From Hymenobacter setariae (GTDB lineage Bacteria; Bacteroidota; Bacteroidia; Cytophagales; Hymenobacteraceae): 64,000 bases of DNA. Made by a program: the position numbers and the translations under genes. Location: assembly GCF_007713685.1 (NCBI RefSeq), contig NZ_VMRJ01000006.1, positions 124,001-188,000 of the forward strand. The letters are read 5' to 3'. Below are positions 8,950 to 17,094 of this stretch, in pieces; the first letter of the stretch is position 1, and each line of letters opens with the position of its first letter. Below the pieces are notes generated by a model. It worked only from the letters and a program-made list of their open reading frames with translations, had not been told where the DNA came from and ran no database searches.

Positions 8950-10164
8950 CTAGCGTAAAGCGAAAATCCAGGTATAGGCTAGGGTGCCGAGTAAAAAGGC
9001 CATAAATAAGAGGTTGGTAAAGCCGCCGCCTATACCGGCTAGCTTTAGCACCACACTGAGCACGCCGCAAGCCGCCAGCGCCCAGCCAGCCCAGCGTGAA
9101 CGAGCCTGCTGCGTGGGCTGATGCCCCAAGCGCTCGGTGCCCACCAACGGAAACAGTAGGCCTAGTGCCACGAAGCAGAGGCTAGGCAGTCCTGCCACGG
9201 TGGGCAGCGCCAAGGCAGCACCACCCGCCACCGCCGCTACCCCAAGCAAGAGTAGGAAGTGGTTGGAGTGCCGGCGCTGTGCTTCGCTGAGGGCGTAGCG
9301 CCCGTAGCGGTTGAAGCGCAATAGCGACTCGAAGAGCACGTCGCTAAACCAACTGAAGTAAGCAAATGCCAGATACAGCGGCAGCAGCGGCCGCACGAAG
9401 CGGGCCACCACCCACGCCCCCAAAAATAGCCCTTGCCGCAAGCCAGCACTGAGCGAATTGGTCCAGTACATAAACCGCATAAAGGTGCGGTAAATCCAGT
9501 AGCGAGCTTTGAGTGCCTCTACCAGCCCAGCGCGAGCGTACTCCGACTCAGGGTTGAGGCGCAGCGCTTCCTGGAAGTGACCTAGGGCCTCGTGCGAGCG
9601 GTTGGTTTCGAGCGCTACCCAGCCGGCTTGGGCTTGCACACCACTGCTTTCGGCGCCGTAGCCCAGTGCCTCGTGGGCGGCCTGCGCGGCCTCGGCTCCT
9701 CGGCCCTGGCGCGCTAGGGCGCGGGCCCGCAGGCTGTGCAGGCCCGCGTGCTCGGCATCGAAGGTGAGGCCGGTAGAGGTGGCTTGCAGGGCGGCCTGCC
9801 ACTGGTTGCTTTCGAGCCGTAGGCTCCCTAGTAGATGGTAGTAGTCGGCATCGGTAGGGTCGAGGGCCAGCGCCTGGTTCACGGCCGCCAGGGCCTCCTT
9901 GGAGCGGTGTTGCCGGTGCTGGGCCAAGGCCAGGGCATAGAATGCCAGGTCATATTCGGGGGCTAGGTGAATGGCCAACTCGGCTTCCTGCTGCGCCTCG
10001 GTGGGCTGGTCGAGGTCGAGCAGGCACAGCGCCAGCAGGGTGTGGGCCACGGGCTCGTGCGGGTCGCGGGTGAGCTGGCGGCGCAGCTCATCAACGGCCA
10101 GAGCAGGGCGATTTTGCTGCATCAGCAGCTGCACGCGGGGCAGCCAGGAGGTAGAATTATCCAA
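8950..10164 (-). CDS. TPR-repeat protein with C-terminal multi-pass membrane domain
   Basis: 404 residues. Residues 1 to about 215 carry five to six tetratricopeptide repeats (for example HTLLALCLLDLDQPTEAQQE and YHLLGSLRLESNQWQAAL). From about residue 225 there are several hydrophobic spans: around 235-270, two in 300-345, and two near 365-403. The protein would present TPRs in the cytoplasm from a membrane anchor. It is last in an operon behind the 10194 TPR protein and the 11215 AAA+ ATPase, with a gap of only 29 bp. No enzymatic motif is visible. I read it as a scaffold or client-recruitment subunit for the ATPase (inference). Confidence 0.85.
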   Translation of the reverse strand: MDNSTSWLPRVQLLMQQNRPALAVDELRRQLTRDPHEPVAHTLLALCLLDLDQPTEAQQEAELAIHLAPEYDLAFYALALAQHRQHRSKEALAAVNQALALDPTDADYYHLLGSLRLESNQWQAALQATSTGLTFDAEHAGLHSLRARALARQGRGAEAAQAAHEALGYGAESSGVQAQAGWVALETNRSHEALGHFQEALRLNPESEYARAGLVEALKARYWIYRTFMRFMYWTNSLSAGLRQGLFLGAWVVARFVRPLLPLYLAFAYFSWFSDVLFESLLRFNRYGRYALSEAQRRHSNHFLLLLGVAAVAGGAALALPTVAGLPSLCFVALGLLFPLVGTERLGHQPTQQARSRWAGWALAACGVLSVVLKLAGIGGGFTNLLFMAFLLGTLAYTWIFALR

Positions 10165-10193
10165 GACAAGTGAAGTAGAAATAAAGACCTAGG

Positions 10194-11210
10194 TTAGCGC
10201 GCCGGGCGTTTATTAGCCAATGCTTTTATGAATGCCACAACCGGCACAATGAGCACATAAGGCGGTAGCTCAAAGGCAATAGCGCAGTACGTGAACCCAA
10301 ATATTATGGCGCCTAGTAGGCTAATAAGCAAGATTTGACGAGCCTTAGCGCGGCGCTCGCCAGGCAGGGGGCGTTGCAGTGGGTCGTGCCGGGTGCGCCA
10401 CCAAGCTACCCCCCAGTACAGCGGCGTAGTGAGCGCGGCCACGAGCCCCTGCCAGCTATACGGTGCCCCGCGCTCTAGGCGCCGGCGCCGCTGCCGATGC
10501 AAGTGCAGCAGCCACTTGGGCCAGTGCTGGCGGCGGCGCGCCTGGCGCAGCAGAGGCACTAGCTCGGCGCTGGTGGTAGGCGCCAGGCGCAGGGCCTCGC
10601 TGAGGTGGGTATTGGCGGCGTGGGGCTCATAGCGGCGCAGCAGCAAGCGGCCGCGCCACGTGTGCACCAAGGCGCTAGTAGGAGCCAGGCGCAGCAGCAA
10701 GTCAAAGTCGGTATCATCAGCAGCGGCGTACTCTAGCTTATCAGCAGCTACGGCTCGCCACAGCAGGCAGTCGGGGTGGCGGGCGTGCACGCGCAGGCCT
10801 GCCTCGGCACTAGCCACGGCAGCAGCGGGCTGGTGCTGTAAGTAGTATAGCTGAGCTAGCAGGCCATGGTAGCTGGCATCGAGTGGGTCGAGGCGCAAAG
10901 CTTCGCTGATGGCCTTAGTGGCTTTGTCGAGCTGGCCTTGCTGCCCGCGTACCTGCGCCAGCGCGGCAAACGCCTGGGCAGAGTGGGGCGCCTGTGCCAC
11001 GGCGGCATGAGCAGTTTCGGCCGCCTCGGCCAAGCGAGCTAATTGCCGTAGCGCGGCAACGCGCGCCAGCAAGGCAGCTAAATCGGACGGGTCAGTTGCC
11101 AATAGCTGAGCCGTTAGCTCCAGCGCCGCGGACGGCTGGCGCAGGCGCAACAGTTGCCAGGCATAGTCCGCATCGCGAGTCGGGGCCGAAGAAGATGCTG
11201 ATGCCGCCAC
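10194..11210 (-). CDS. TPR-repeat protein with two C-terminal membrane segments
   Basis: 338 residues, Ala/Leu/Arg-rich. TPRs fill residues 15 to about 225 (AFAALAQVRGQQGQLDKATK, YHGLLAQLYYLQHQPAAAV). A basic stretch follows (LHRQRRRRLERG) and then two hydrophobic helices at about 288-330, which look like a hairpin anchor. The gene lies 4 bp after the ATPase stop and 29 bp before the second TPR gene, so the three are surely co-transcribed and probably translationally coupled. It has the same architecture as its downstream neighbour but with fewer membrane spans, which suggests an old duplication. Confidence 0.85.
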   Translation of the reverse strand: MAASASSSAPTRDADYAWQLLRLRQPSAALELTAQLLATDPSDLAALLARVAALRQLARLAEAAETAHAAVAQAPHSAQAFAALAQVRGQQGQLDKATKAISEALRLDPLDASYHGLLAQLYYLQHQPAAAVASAEAGLRVHARHPDCLLWRAVAADKLEYAAADDTDFDLLLRLAPTSALVHTWRGRLLLRRYEPHAANTHLSEALRLAPTTSAELVPLLRQARRRQHWPKWLLHLHRQRRRRLERGAPYSWQGLVAALTTPLYWGVAWWRTRHDPLQRPLPGERRAKARQILLISLLGAIIFGFTYCAIAFELPPYVLIVPVVAFIKALANKRPAR

Positions 11211-11214
11211 AGTG

Positions 11215-12570
11215 CTACTTGCCGTCTGGCTTTTTCACGCCTAGGTACGTCAGAATGTCGTCGTAGAGGCCGCCCTCGTTTGAATACAGCGCATAGTTGC
11301 GGGCTGTGGCAAACCACTCTTTGGTGCTGGGCTTTACCTGTTGCGTAGCGCCCAGCAAGTCGCTCTGCTCGATGGGCAAAGGCCGGCCGGCGCGCATCGA
11401 CTCGCGCAGGCGTGTGTCTACGGCGCCATCCACTACCGCCTTGAGGTCGGCCCCGCTGAGGCCAGCGGTGCGGGCAGCTACGGCGGCAGGGTTCACGCTC
11501 GGGGCCAAGGGCTTACCCTTGAGCAATATCTCTAGAATGCTGGCGCGGGCGGCCTCGTCGGGCGGCGTCACGAGCACTATCTTGTCGAAGCGGCCGGGGC
11601 GCCGAAAAGCGGGGTCTAGGTGCCAGGGGGCATTAGTAGCGGCCATGATGAGCACGCCCTCGTTGGACGCCGACACGCCATCGAGCTCTTCCAAAAACTG
11701 ATTGATGACGGTGCGACCAGCGCTCTGGCGCAGGTCGTGGCGGTTGGCGGCTAGGGCGTCTACCTCGTCAAAAAACAGTACACACGGCGCCTGCGCCCGT
11801 GCCAGCTCAAATAGCTGGTGTAGGTTTTTCTCGCTATTGCCGAGCCACATATCCAGGATTTCAGCAATGCCTACGCTCAGAAAGCTGGCCTGCACCTCGC
11901 CTGCCGTGGCGCGGGCCAGGTAGGTTTTGCCGCAGCCGGGTGGGCCGTATAGCAGCAGCCCGCCGCCGCTGGCCTTACCGTAGGCTTTGTAGAGGTCAGG
12001 AAAGTGCAGCGGGTGAATAATTTTCAGCCGTATCTCGTCTTTCACCGCTTCCATGCCGCCCACTTCAGCAAAGTTGATGCGTGGCTTTTCAAGTCCTAGG
12101 ATACTGGCCTGGTCAAAGTTCTTAGGCTCGTTGGGGTTGTTAGGTCCGCTGGCGGGCACCCGGCGCGGGGCACTGGCTTGCAGCTCTTGCGCCAGTGTAG
12201 GGTCGGCTAGGCCAACATCGAGGCGCAGAGCCTGGGCGTAGGCATCGCGGGCGGCCTCTGGCTGCTGAGTAGCGTGCAGGAGGCGGGCATGCAGCAAATG
12301 CGCCGGCCCTAGGTCGTCGTGGTTGGCCAGTACTTCCTCCACTACCACGAAGGCGGCCGATACTTTACTCAGCGCTAAGTAGGCTTCGGCTAGGCCCAGT
12401 TGCAAGCCAGGGTCGGTAGGGTGGTGGCGCAGCCCTTCGCGGTATAGCTCCTCGGCTTGCGGGTGCTGGCCAGCTTGGCGCAGCAGGCCGCCCACATGCA
12501 AGCGCAGCGGCAGGTTGTCAGGCGAAAATTTGAGGGCGTCGAGCAGCGGTTGTAGCGTAGCGTCGGGCAT
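11215..12570 (-). CDS. AAA+ ATPase with N-terminal TPR domain (VCP/FtsH-like module)
   Basis: 451 residues. Residues 1-130 are about three TPR-like repeats. A linker with NNPNEPKNFD leads to one classical AAA module: second-region entry INFAEVGGMEAVKDEI (165-180), Walker A GPPGCGKT (209-216), Walker B VLFFDEVD (264-271), sensor-1 in AATNAPW (311-316), and arginine fingers in FRRPGRFD (322-329). The lid contains GLSGADLKAVVDGA. The module resembles VCP/p97 and FtsH, but there is no zinc protease motif and no second AAA ring. The TPRs replace the usual N-domain. It is first in an operon with two TPR membrane proteins, suggesting an ATP-driven remodelling or extraction machine at the inner membrane (inference). 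I know no named system with this set. Confidence 0.9.
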   Translation of the reverse strand: MPDATLQPLLDALKFSPDNLPLRLHVGGLLRQAGQHPQAEELYREGLRHHPTDPGLQLGLAEAYLALSKVSAAFVVVEEVLANHDDLGPAHLLHARLLHATQQPEAARDAYAQALRLDVGLADPTLAQELQASAPRRVPASGPNNPNEPKNFDQASILGLEKPRINFAEVGGMEAVKDEIRLKIIHPLHFPDLYKAYGKASGGGLLLYGPPGCGKTYLARATAGEVQASFLSVGIAEILDMWLGNSEKNLHQLFELARAQAPCVLFFDEVDALAANRHDLRQSAGRTVINQFLEELDGVSASNEGVLIMAATNAPWHLDPAFRRPGRFDKIVLVTPPDEAARASILEILLKGKPLAPSVNPAAVAARTAGLSGADLKAVVDGAVDTRLRESMRAGRPLPIEQSDLLGATQQVKPSTKEWFATARNYALYSNEGGLYDDILTYLGVKKPDGK

Positions 12571-12594
12571 AAAAAGGAAGTCAATAGCTGCCTG

Positions 12595-12602
12595 CGAAAG
12601 TA
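12595..12602 (-). promoter_or_regulatory. -7 box (TACTTTCG) of the AAA+/TPR/TPR operon
   Basis: On the minus strand TACTTTCG lies 24 bp before the ATG at 12570, one base off TAnnTTTG. It is the only promoter-like box I see ahead of the three genes. Confidence 0.5.
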
Positions 12603-12629
12603 CGGCCGCTACCCTTCGATTCCGCTCAC

Positions 12630-12896
12630 CTAGATGCGATATTGGGCTAAGATGGCTGCTCCGGCTTCTTCGCTTAGGCCACTTATCTCAAGTTTTTTAA
12701 ATGGTGCCGTGTGGCCGCTGAGCAGCTGCACGCTGCTTTTCGCTACGCCAAATACCTCGGCCATAAAGGCCAATAGCACTGCGTTGGCTTTGCCATCTTG
12801 CGGTGGGGCTGCTAGGCGCACTGTCCAGCGCCCGTCGGGGCCGGGCAGCAGCTGGTTCTGGCGGGCATTAGGCTTGGCGTGCAAGTGCAGGGTCAT
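12630..12896 (-). CDS. DUF167 (YggU) family protein
   Basis: 88 residues from ATG 12896. A longer frame reaches 13043 but would overlap the endonuclease III gene; the DUF167 fold begins at MTLHLHAKPNARQNQL. The signature RLAAPPQDGKANAVLLAFMA is the family hallmark (P..GKAN..L...LA), followed by VQLLSGHTAPFKKLEISG. The family is small, cytoplasmic and of unknown biochemical function. The gene lies 50 bp downstream of the endonuclease III gene on the same strand and probably shares its transcript. Confidence 0.88.
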   Translation of the reverse strand: MTLHLHAKPNARQNQLLPGPDGRWTVRLAAPPQDGKANAVLLAFMAEVFGVAKSSVQLLSGHTAPFKKLEISGLSEEAGAAILAQYRI

Positions 12897-12946
12897 GAAG
12901 AAATAAGACGCACAATTTAGTAGGCTATACCGGCGAGCAAAGTTGC

Positions 12947-13705
12947 CTAGGCTTGTGGCTTTTTGCTCATCACGGCTTGCCCATGCGGGCACACGTCCAG
13001 CATCACGCAGCGCTCGCAGGCGGGGTTGTGAAAGTAGCAGCACTTCTGGCCGTGGTACATCAGCGCTTCGTGGTGGTCGTATACCTGTTGGGCTGTCCAG
13101 TCGGGTGGCAGCAGGGCTGCGAGTAGCGCGTGTGCCGGGCCTTCGCCCACCTTCGGCCCGATGAGGCCTAGGCGCTGGGCTACCCGGTGGTGGTGACTGT
13201 CGACAGGCATGGCCGGCAGGCGCAAGCAGCTAAATAGCAGCGTGGCTGCACTGGTCTTAGGTCCTACGCCGCTAATGCTTTCCAGCCAAGCCCGCGCCTC
13301 GGGGATGGGCCGCTCGGCCAGAAAGTCGAGCGAGCACGGCGGTAAGTTTTCGTCGCCACAGCGGCGGCTGATTTCGCGCAGTACTTCCTGAATGCGGGGC
13401 GCCTTTTGCTCGGGCCAAGTGCAGGCGCTCAGGGCGCGCTGCACGTCGAGGGTGGGGGCGTCGCGCACTTCTTCCCAGGTAGGGTAGGTGGCGCGCAGCT
13501 GCTGGTAAGCGCGGTGCGAGTCGGCATTTTTGGTGCGGTGCGAGAGCAAGGCGCTAATCAACTCGCTCAGCGGGTCCTTGGTGCTGAAAAACAGAAAGGG
13601 GGCTCCATACTCAGCACACAGCCGTTGGTGGGCCAGCAACGCCTTGGCTTGGAGCGCGTCAAAATCGGCGGAGGGGAGGGCTGGGGCAGCGCGGCGAGTG
13701 GGCAT
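12947..13705 (-). CDS. nth: Endonuclease III family DNA glycosylase (4Fe-4S)
   Basis: 252 residues. It has the helix-hairpin-helix ISGVGPKT with the catalytic lysine equivalent Lys150, and Asp169 in VDSHHHRV as the GPD aspartate. It ends with the iron-sulfur loop Cys223-x6-Cys230-x2-Cys233-x5-Cys239, exactly the Nth spacing. It should excise oxidised pyrimidines and cut the abasic site. The loop VDSHHHRVAQRL differs from E. coli Nth (VDTHIFRV) and is nearer the broader HhH-GPD paralogues, so substrate range is less sure than class. Its mRNA probably reads through into the DUF167 gene. Confidence 0.88.
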   Translation of the reverse strand: MPTRRAAPALPSADFDALQAKALLAHQRLCAEYGAPFLFFSTKDPLSELISALLSHRTKNADSHRAYQQLRATYPTWEEVRDAPTLDVQRALSACTWPEQKAPRIQEVLREISRRCGDENLPPCSLDFLAERPIPEARAWLESISGVGPKTSAATLLFSCLRLPAMPVDSHHHRVAQRLGLIGPKVGEGPAHALLAALLPPDWTAQQVYDHHEALMYHGQKCCYFHNPACERCVMLDVCPHGQAVMSKKPQA

Positions 13706-13770
13706 GAAAAAAGGTACTGCAAACCGGGCCGTGGGGTTCGCAGTACCTTCTAAGGAAAGGCTACTTCGTC

Positions 13771-14787
13771 TTAGCGTTGCCCGCTATTATACAAGGCAAT
13801 GGCTTGCCGCTGAGCGGCAGCTTGCTTGCTTTGGAAGATGAGCGGCACGATGAGCACCGGAATGGCGGCGTAGAATAGCGGCGAGATGCCGGGGTTATTG
13901 GGCCGCACCGATTGCACCAAGCCTGCTACAAGCAGGCCGCCGCCCGCTACGTAGGCCGCGATGATTGATTGCCGGTAGCGGCGGGCATTGTTCAGCAGGG
14001 CTTGCGCGCCGGGGTTGTCGGCCGTGGCCACGGCGAGGTTGCGCAGGTTAAGATTCTGCACCGGGCCATTGTCCTTCGAGAAATACTCCGTCTTAGTAGT
14101 GCGGTAGCCGCCGTAGGGGTAACCCCCAAATGGGTAGCCGCCCATGCCGCCATAGCCAAAGCCACCGTAGCCCATGCCCATGCCATAAGGCGAAGAGGCA
14201 TACGACGTGTTATAAGTGGCATACAAGCTGATACGACCGGTTTTCTCGCGGCGTAGTGTCGTTTCGCGGTTTGAGCGGGGCAGCGTGGTGCGTACGTAGT
14301 GGCCGCTCTGGTCTTCATAAAAGCCTACATCGGCTAGGTCTATCCGCTTCTGGCCATCCAGTAGCAAGTGCGAGTGCCCAAAGAGTGGCGACTTCACTTC
14401 GACATCGTACACACTATACACCTGGCCATTTTTGAGGCCCACTTGGTAGCGGTTAGGGCGGGTAGAGCCCGCCATCTCGTAAGGCCGGCCAAAAGGGCTG
14501 TTTGATTGCGACTGCGGCGGGGTGGGAGCGGCAGGCGGTGGGGTGGGGGCACTCACCACCGGAGCCGCCTGGCGGGTAGAGTCGGCCCCCGTGGCAGCAG
14601 CGGCTGGAGCTGGTACCGCGGGCGCCGGCACTGCTTCTAGCTGTTGAGGCGCTGGGGCGGCCGGCCGGACAGCCGGCGTAGGCATCACCGGCGCACCACC
14701 GAGCTGGCGAGGAGCATCTTGGGCCGAAGCCGACAAGCTGATGGCGCCCACCCCTAGGGCCAGCGCGGTGAGAAACGCGGATTTCAT
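13771..14787 (-). CDS. Secreted proline-rich protein of unknown function
   Basis: 338 residues from ATG 14787; an upstream in-frame start would put 11 residues before a classical signal peptide (MKSAFLTALALGVGAISLSASAQ, cleaved about residue 23). Residues 25-110 are rich in Pro and Ala. Residues 115-185 form a beta-rich segment (YQVGLKNGQVYSVYDVEVKS). Residues about 190-235 are Gly/Tyr-rich (MGMGYGGFGYGGMGGYPFGG). Two hydrophobic helices at about 278-325 suggest membrane association. I recognise no family. It is convergent with nothing and sits between nth and the response regulator. Confidence 0.75.
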   Translation of the reverse strand: MKSAFLTALALGVGAISLSASAQDAPRQLGGAPVMPTPAVRPAAPAPQQLEAVPAPAVPAPAAAATGADSTRQAAPVVSAPTPPPAAPTPPQSQSNSPFGRPYEMAGSTRPNRYQVGLKNGQVYSVYDVEVKSPLFGHSHLLLDGQKRIDLADVGFYEDQSGHYVRTTLPRSNRETTLRREKTGRISLYATYNTSYASSPYGMGMGYGGFGYGGMGGYPFGGYPYGGYRTTKTEYFSKDNGPVQNLNLRNLAVATADNPGAQALLNNARRYRQSIIAAYVAGGGLLVAGLVQSVRPNNPGISPLFYAAIPVLIVPLIFQSKQAAAQRQAIALYNSGQR

Positions 14788-14885
14788 GCAGCAAATAACT
14801 ACTAAACTGGTTAATGGCAACCAGCTAAGCTGCCAACGAATGCACCTAGGGCAAAAGTGCCTGCGTTGGGTTGCCGCTAAGCTGC

Positions 14886-15296
14886 CTATTTCAATAATTT
14901 TTCGAGCAGACTCAGGCTATCCACCAAGTCATGGCCTGACTCCATATCGAAGGGCTTTAGGATGTAGCCGCTCACAGCGAGCTCGGCGGCGGCAGTGCGC
15001 TCGTGGGCCATGTCCGAAGTGGTGGTAACGTACACCGGAATATCGCACAGCGTAGGCGTGGCCCGTATTTCGGCCAAGAATTCTAGCCCATTCATGCGCG
15101 GCATGTTCAGGTCGAGCAAGATGAGCTCGGGCAAGGGCTCAAGAGGCGGAACCCCGGCGCGGCCCAGCAGCATATCCAGCGCCTCCTCACCGTTGAAAGC
15201 GGTATGCAGCTGGTGCGGTACGCTGAACTTGGCAAAGGTCTTTTGCGCCGTCATCGTGTCAAAAATATCGTCTTCAACTAACAGAACTGAACGCAT
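14886..15296 (-). CDS. Single-domain response regulator (CheY/Rcp1-like)
   Basis: 136 residues, receiver domain only. The acidic pocket is VEDD (residues 7-10), the phosphoacceptor is Asp62 in LILLDLNMPRMNG, the switch Thr lies in VTTTSD, and the conserved lysine is Lys114 in ILKPF. There is no output domain, so it signals by protein contact. It lies 127 bp downstream of a CHASE3 histidine kinase on the same strand, the usual arrangement for Rcp1-type regulators. Confidence 0.93.
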   Translation of the reverse strand: MRSVLLVEDDIFDTMTAQKTFAKFSVPHQLHTAFNGEEALDMLLGRAGVPPLEPLPELILLDLNMPRMNGLEFLAEIRATPTLCDIPVYVTTTSDMAHERTAAAELAVSGYILKPFDMESGHDLVDSLSLLEKLLK

Positions 15297-15301
15297 AGCG
15301 A

Positions 15302-15309
15302 CAAAGTAA
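15302..15309 (-). promoter_or_regulatory. Possible -7 box (TTACTTTG) of the response regulator
   Basis: Minus-strand TTACTTTG ends 5 bp before the ATG at 15296. It suggests the regulator can be transcribed separately from the kinase gene upstream. Confidence 0.4.
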
Positions 15310-15423
15310 AAAGGTAGGTGTGAGGGACCGATGAGTGGACAGGAATAGAAAACTACTTATAAAGTAAGCGCAACGCTGCGCTTGCAATAGCGCGTGGTTA
15401 ATCAGGTTATAAACTAGTTGAAG

Positions 15424-16935
15424 TTACTTGATTTTTACGAGCGCCGGCCCTTTGGGCCAAGTAAAAATAAAGGTGGCGCCCTGCCCTAGGTCCGATTCGA
15501 CGTGGATACTGCCCTTGCGGTCGTCGATAAGGCGCTTGACGATGCTCAGGCCAATGCCAGTGCTTTCGGCAGTGTGGCGGTCGCGCAGGGTCTGGAAGAG
15601 CAAAAAAATCTTTTGGTGATGCTCGGGCGCTATGCCAGGGCCATTGTCCTGCACCCGAAATTCGTAGTGGCGGCCAATGTCTTGGCAGCTCACGCGCAGC
15701 CGCCCAGTGCCGCCAGGGCCGTGGTACTTCACGGCGTTGCTGAACAGGTTGGTAAAGACTTGCTGCAAGCCTAGGCGGTCGGTTTGGAAGGTGGGCAGGC
15801 CCGGCGCCAGCTCCAGGGCAAAATCGGGCGGCACTACCAAGTCGGCTACATCGCGGGTCAGCTGGGCCACGTTCACTTCTTCGGCCGGGGCCTCGGTGCG
15901 GCTGGCGCGAGCATAGGCCAGCAGGCCATTGATGAGGTCGTCGAGGCGACCTAGGCGGCCCTTCATCTGGTCGAGATACGTGAGCAGGGCGGGCGAGAGG
16001 TCGGCGGCCTGCTCGTCTTCTATCCACCGCACAATGGTAGAGAGGCCGCGTAGGGGAGCTTTCAAGTCGTGCGAGGCCACGTAGGCAAATTGGTCAAGCT
16101 CTTGGTTTCGCTTTTCTAGGGTGCTAAAAGCATCGTCCAAGGCCTGCGTCATCTGGTTGAGCAGCGTGGCCAGCGAGCCAAGCCGGTCTTGGCCACTGTC
16201 AACAATCTTCACTTTGTAGTCGCCCTGCACTACCTGCCGGGCCAGGTGCTCGATGCCCTTGATGCGCCGCGCTGTGTCCAAGTTCACTCGCGTGAGTTCT
16301 AGGCGCAAGTGTTCGTTGGCTCGGAGCTCGCCAGAAATACGGCGAAATAGCCATAGTACAATGATGATAGCCAGCACCGCCGACACTACGATAGCTAGCG
16401 GCGCTAACCACTGAAACAACTGCTGCCGCTGGTTGCGCACCCGCAGCAGGCGCTCTTCGTACTGGCGCAGGCGCAGCACCACGCCCTTGAAAACGCGCAG
16501 CGGCTGCTGCTCGCGCAGCAGCAACGCTTGGGCAGCTTCGGGCGAGGGATTATAGGTCTTAAATAGCTCTAGCTCTTCTTCTTGTCCTTCGATAAGTTGG
16601 CGCAAGGTATCGGCCCGCGCATGCTGCAAGCGTCCGTCGGCCACCAGCCGTTGTAAGGTGACGGCCTTACGCTGCATCAGTAGAGCGTTGCGTTGGTAAA
16701 GGTCGAGGTAATAGGGGTCACCCACCAGTAGGTAGCCCCGCATACCGGTCTGCGCGTCGCGAATGGCCAGGCGGACATCATCGGTTTGCTGCAGTACTTG
16801 GTATGAGTGGTCGACCAGGGAGGTGTAGTGACTCAGCTGCCGGATGGTGACAAACGCCATAATGGACGTGGCCACCAGCGCCGACAAGGCGATGGCGAAT
16901 CCTAGTAAAATCTTAGTATTGAGTCGGAGCGCCAA
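15424..16935 (-). CDS. CHASE3-HAMP sensor histidine kinase
   Basis: Two membrane helices flank an extracytoplasmic helical CHASE3 domain (about residues 35-170; includes AIRDAQTGMRGYLLVGDPYY). A HAMP-like linker follows, then HisKA with the phospho-His in FAYVASHDLKAPLRGL (His289 from this start), and HATPase_c boxes NLFSNAVKYHG, VQDNGPGIAP and GIGLSIVKRLI. The 5' end is uncertain. The frame is open to 17175 but would overlap the divergent TrmH gene and its promoter. The only standard in-frame start between 17095 and the first membrane helix is TTG at 16935, which I use. The ATG at 16982 is in another frame and hits a stop after about 25 codons. Partner: the CheY-like gene downstream. Confidence 0.85.
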   Translation of the reverse strand: MALRLNTKILLGFAIALSALVATSIMAFVTIRQLSHYTSLVDHSYQVLQQTDDVRLAIRDAQTGMRGYLLVGDPYYLDLYQRNALLMQRKAVTLQRLVADGRLQHARADTLRQLIEGQEEELELFKTYNPSPEAAQALLLREQQPLRVFKGVVLRLRQYEERLLRVRNQRQQLFQWLAPLAIVVSAVLAIIIVLWLFRRISGELRANEHLRLELTRVNLDTARRIKGIEHLARQVVQGDYKVKIVDSGQDRLGSLATLLNQMTQALDDAFSTLEKRNQELDQFAYVASHDLKAPLRGLSTIVRWIEDEQAADLSPALLTYLDQMKGRLGRLDDLINGLLAYARASRTEAPAEEVNVAQLTRDVADLVVPPDFALELAPGLPTFQTDRLGLQQVFTNLFSNAVKYHGPGGTGRLRVSCQDIGRHYEFRVQDNGPGIAPEHHQKIFLLFQTLRDRHTAESTGIGLSIVKRLIDDRKGSIHVESDLGQGATFIFTWPKGPALVKIK

Positions 16936-17082
16936 GCGGTTGAAGCGAGTAGAAAAGGAAAAGAAGTAAGCAGCACGCGCATGATGCCCGTTGCAACGCT
17001 TACCGGGGTACTTGCCGGCACGAAGGTAGAAACACCGAAAAGTGAAAGTAGCATTTTCCCACTGTGCTATTTTCTCTTTGCC

Positions 17083-17090
17083 TACCTTCG
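17083..17090 (+). promoter_or_regulatory. -7 box TACCTTCG of the TrmH gene
   Basis: One base off TAnnTTTG and ending 4 bp before the ATG at 17095. It supports that start over the upstream in-frame ATG at 16981 and predicts a leaderless mRNA. Confidence 0.55.
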
Positions 17091-17094
17091 TCCT

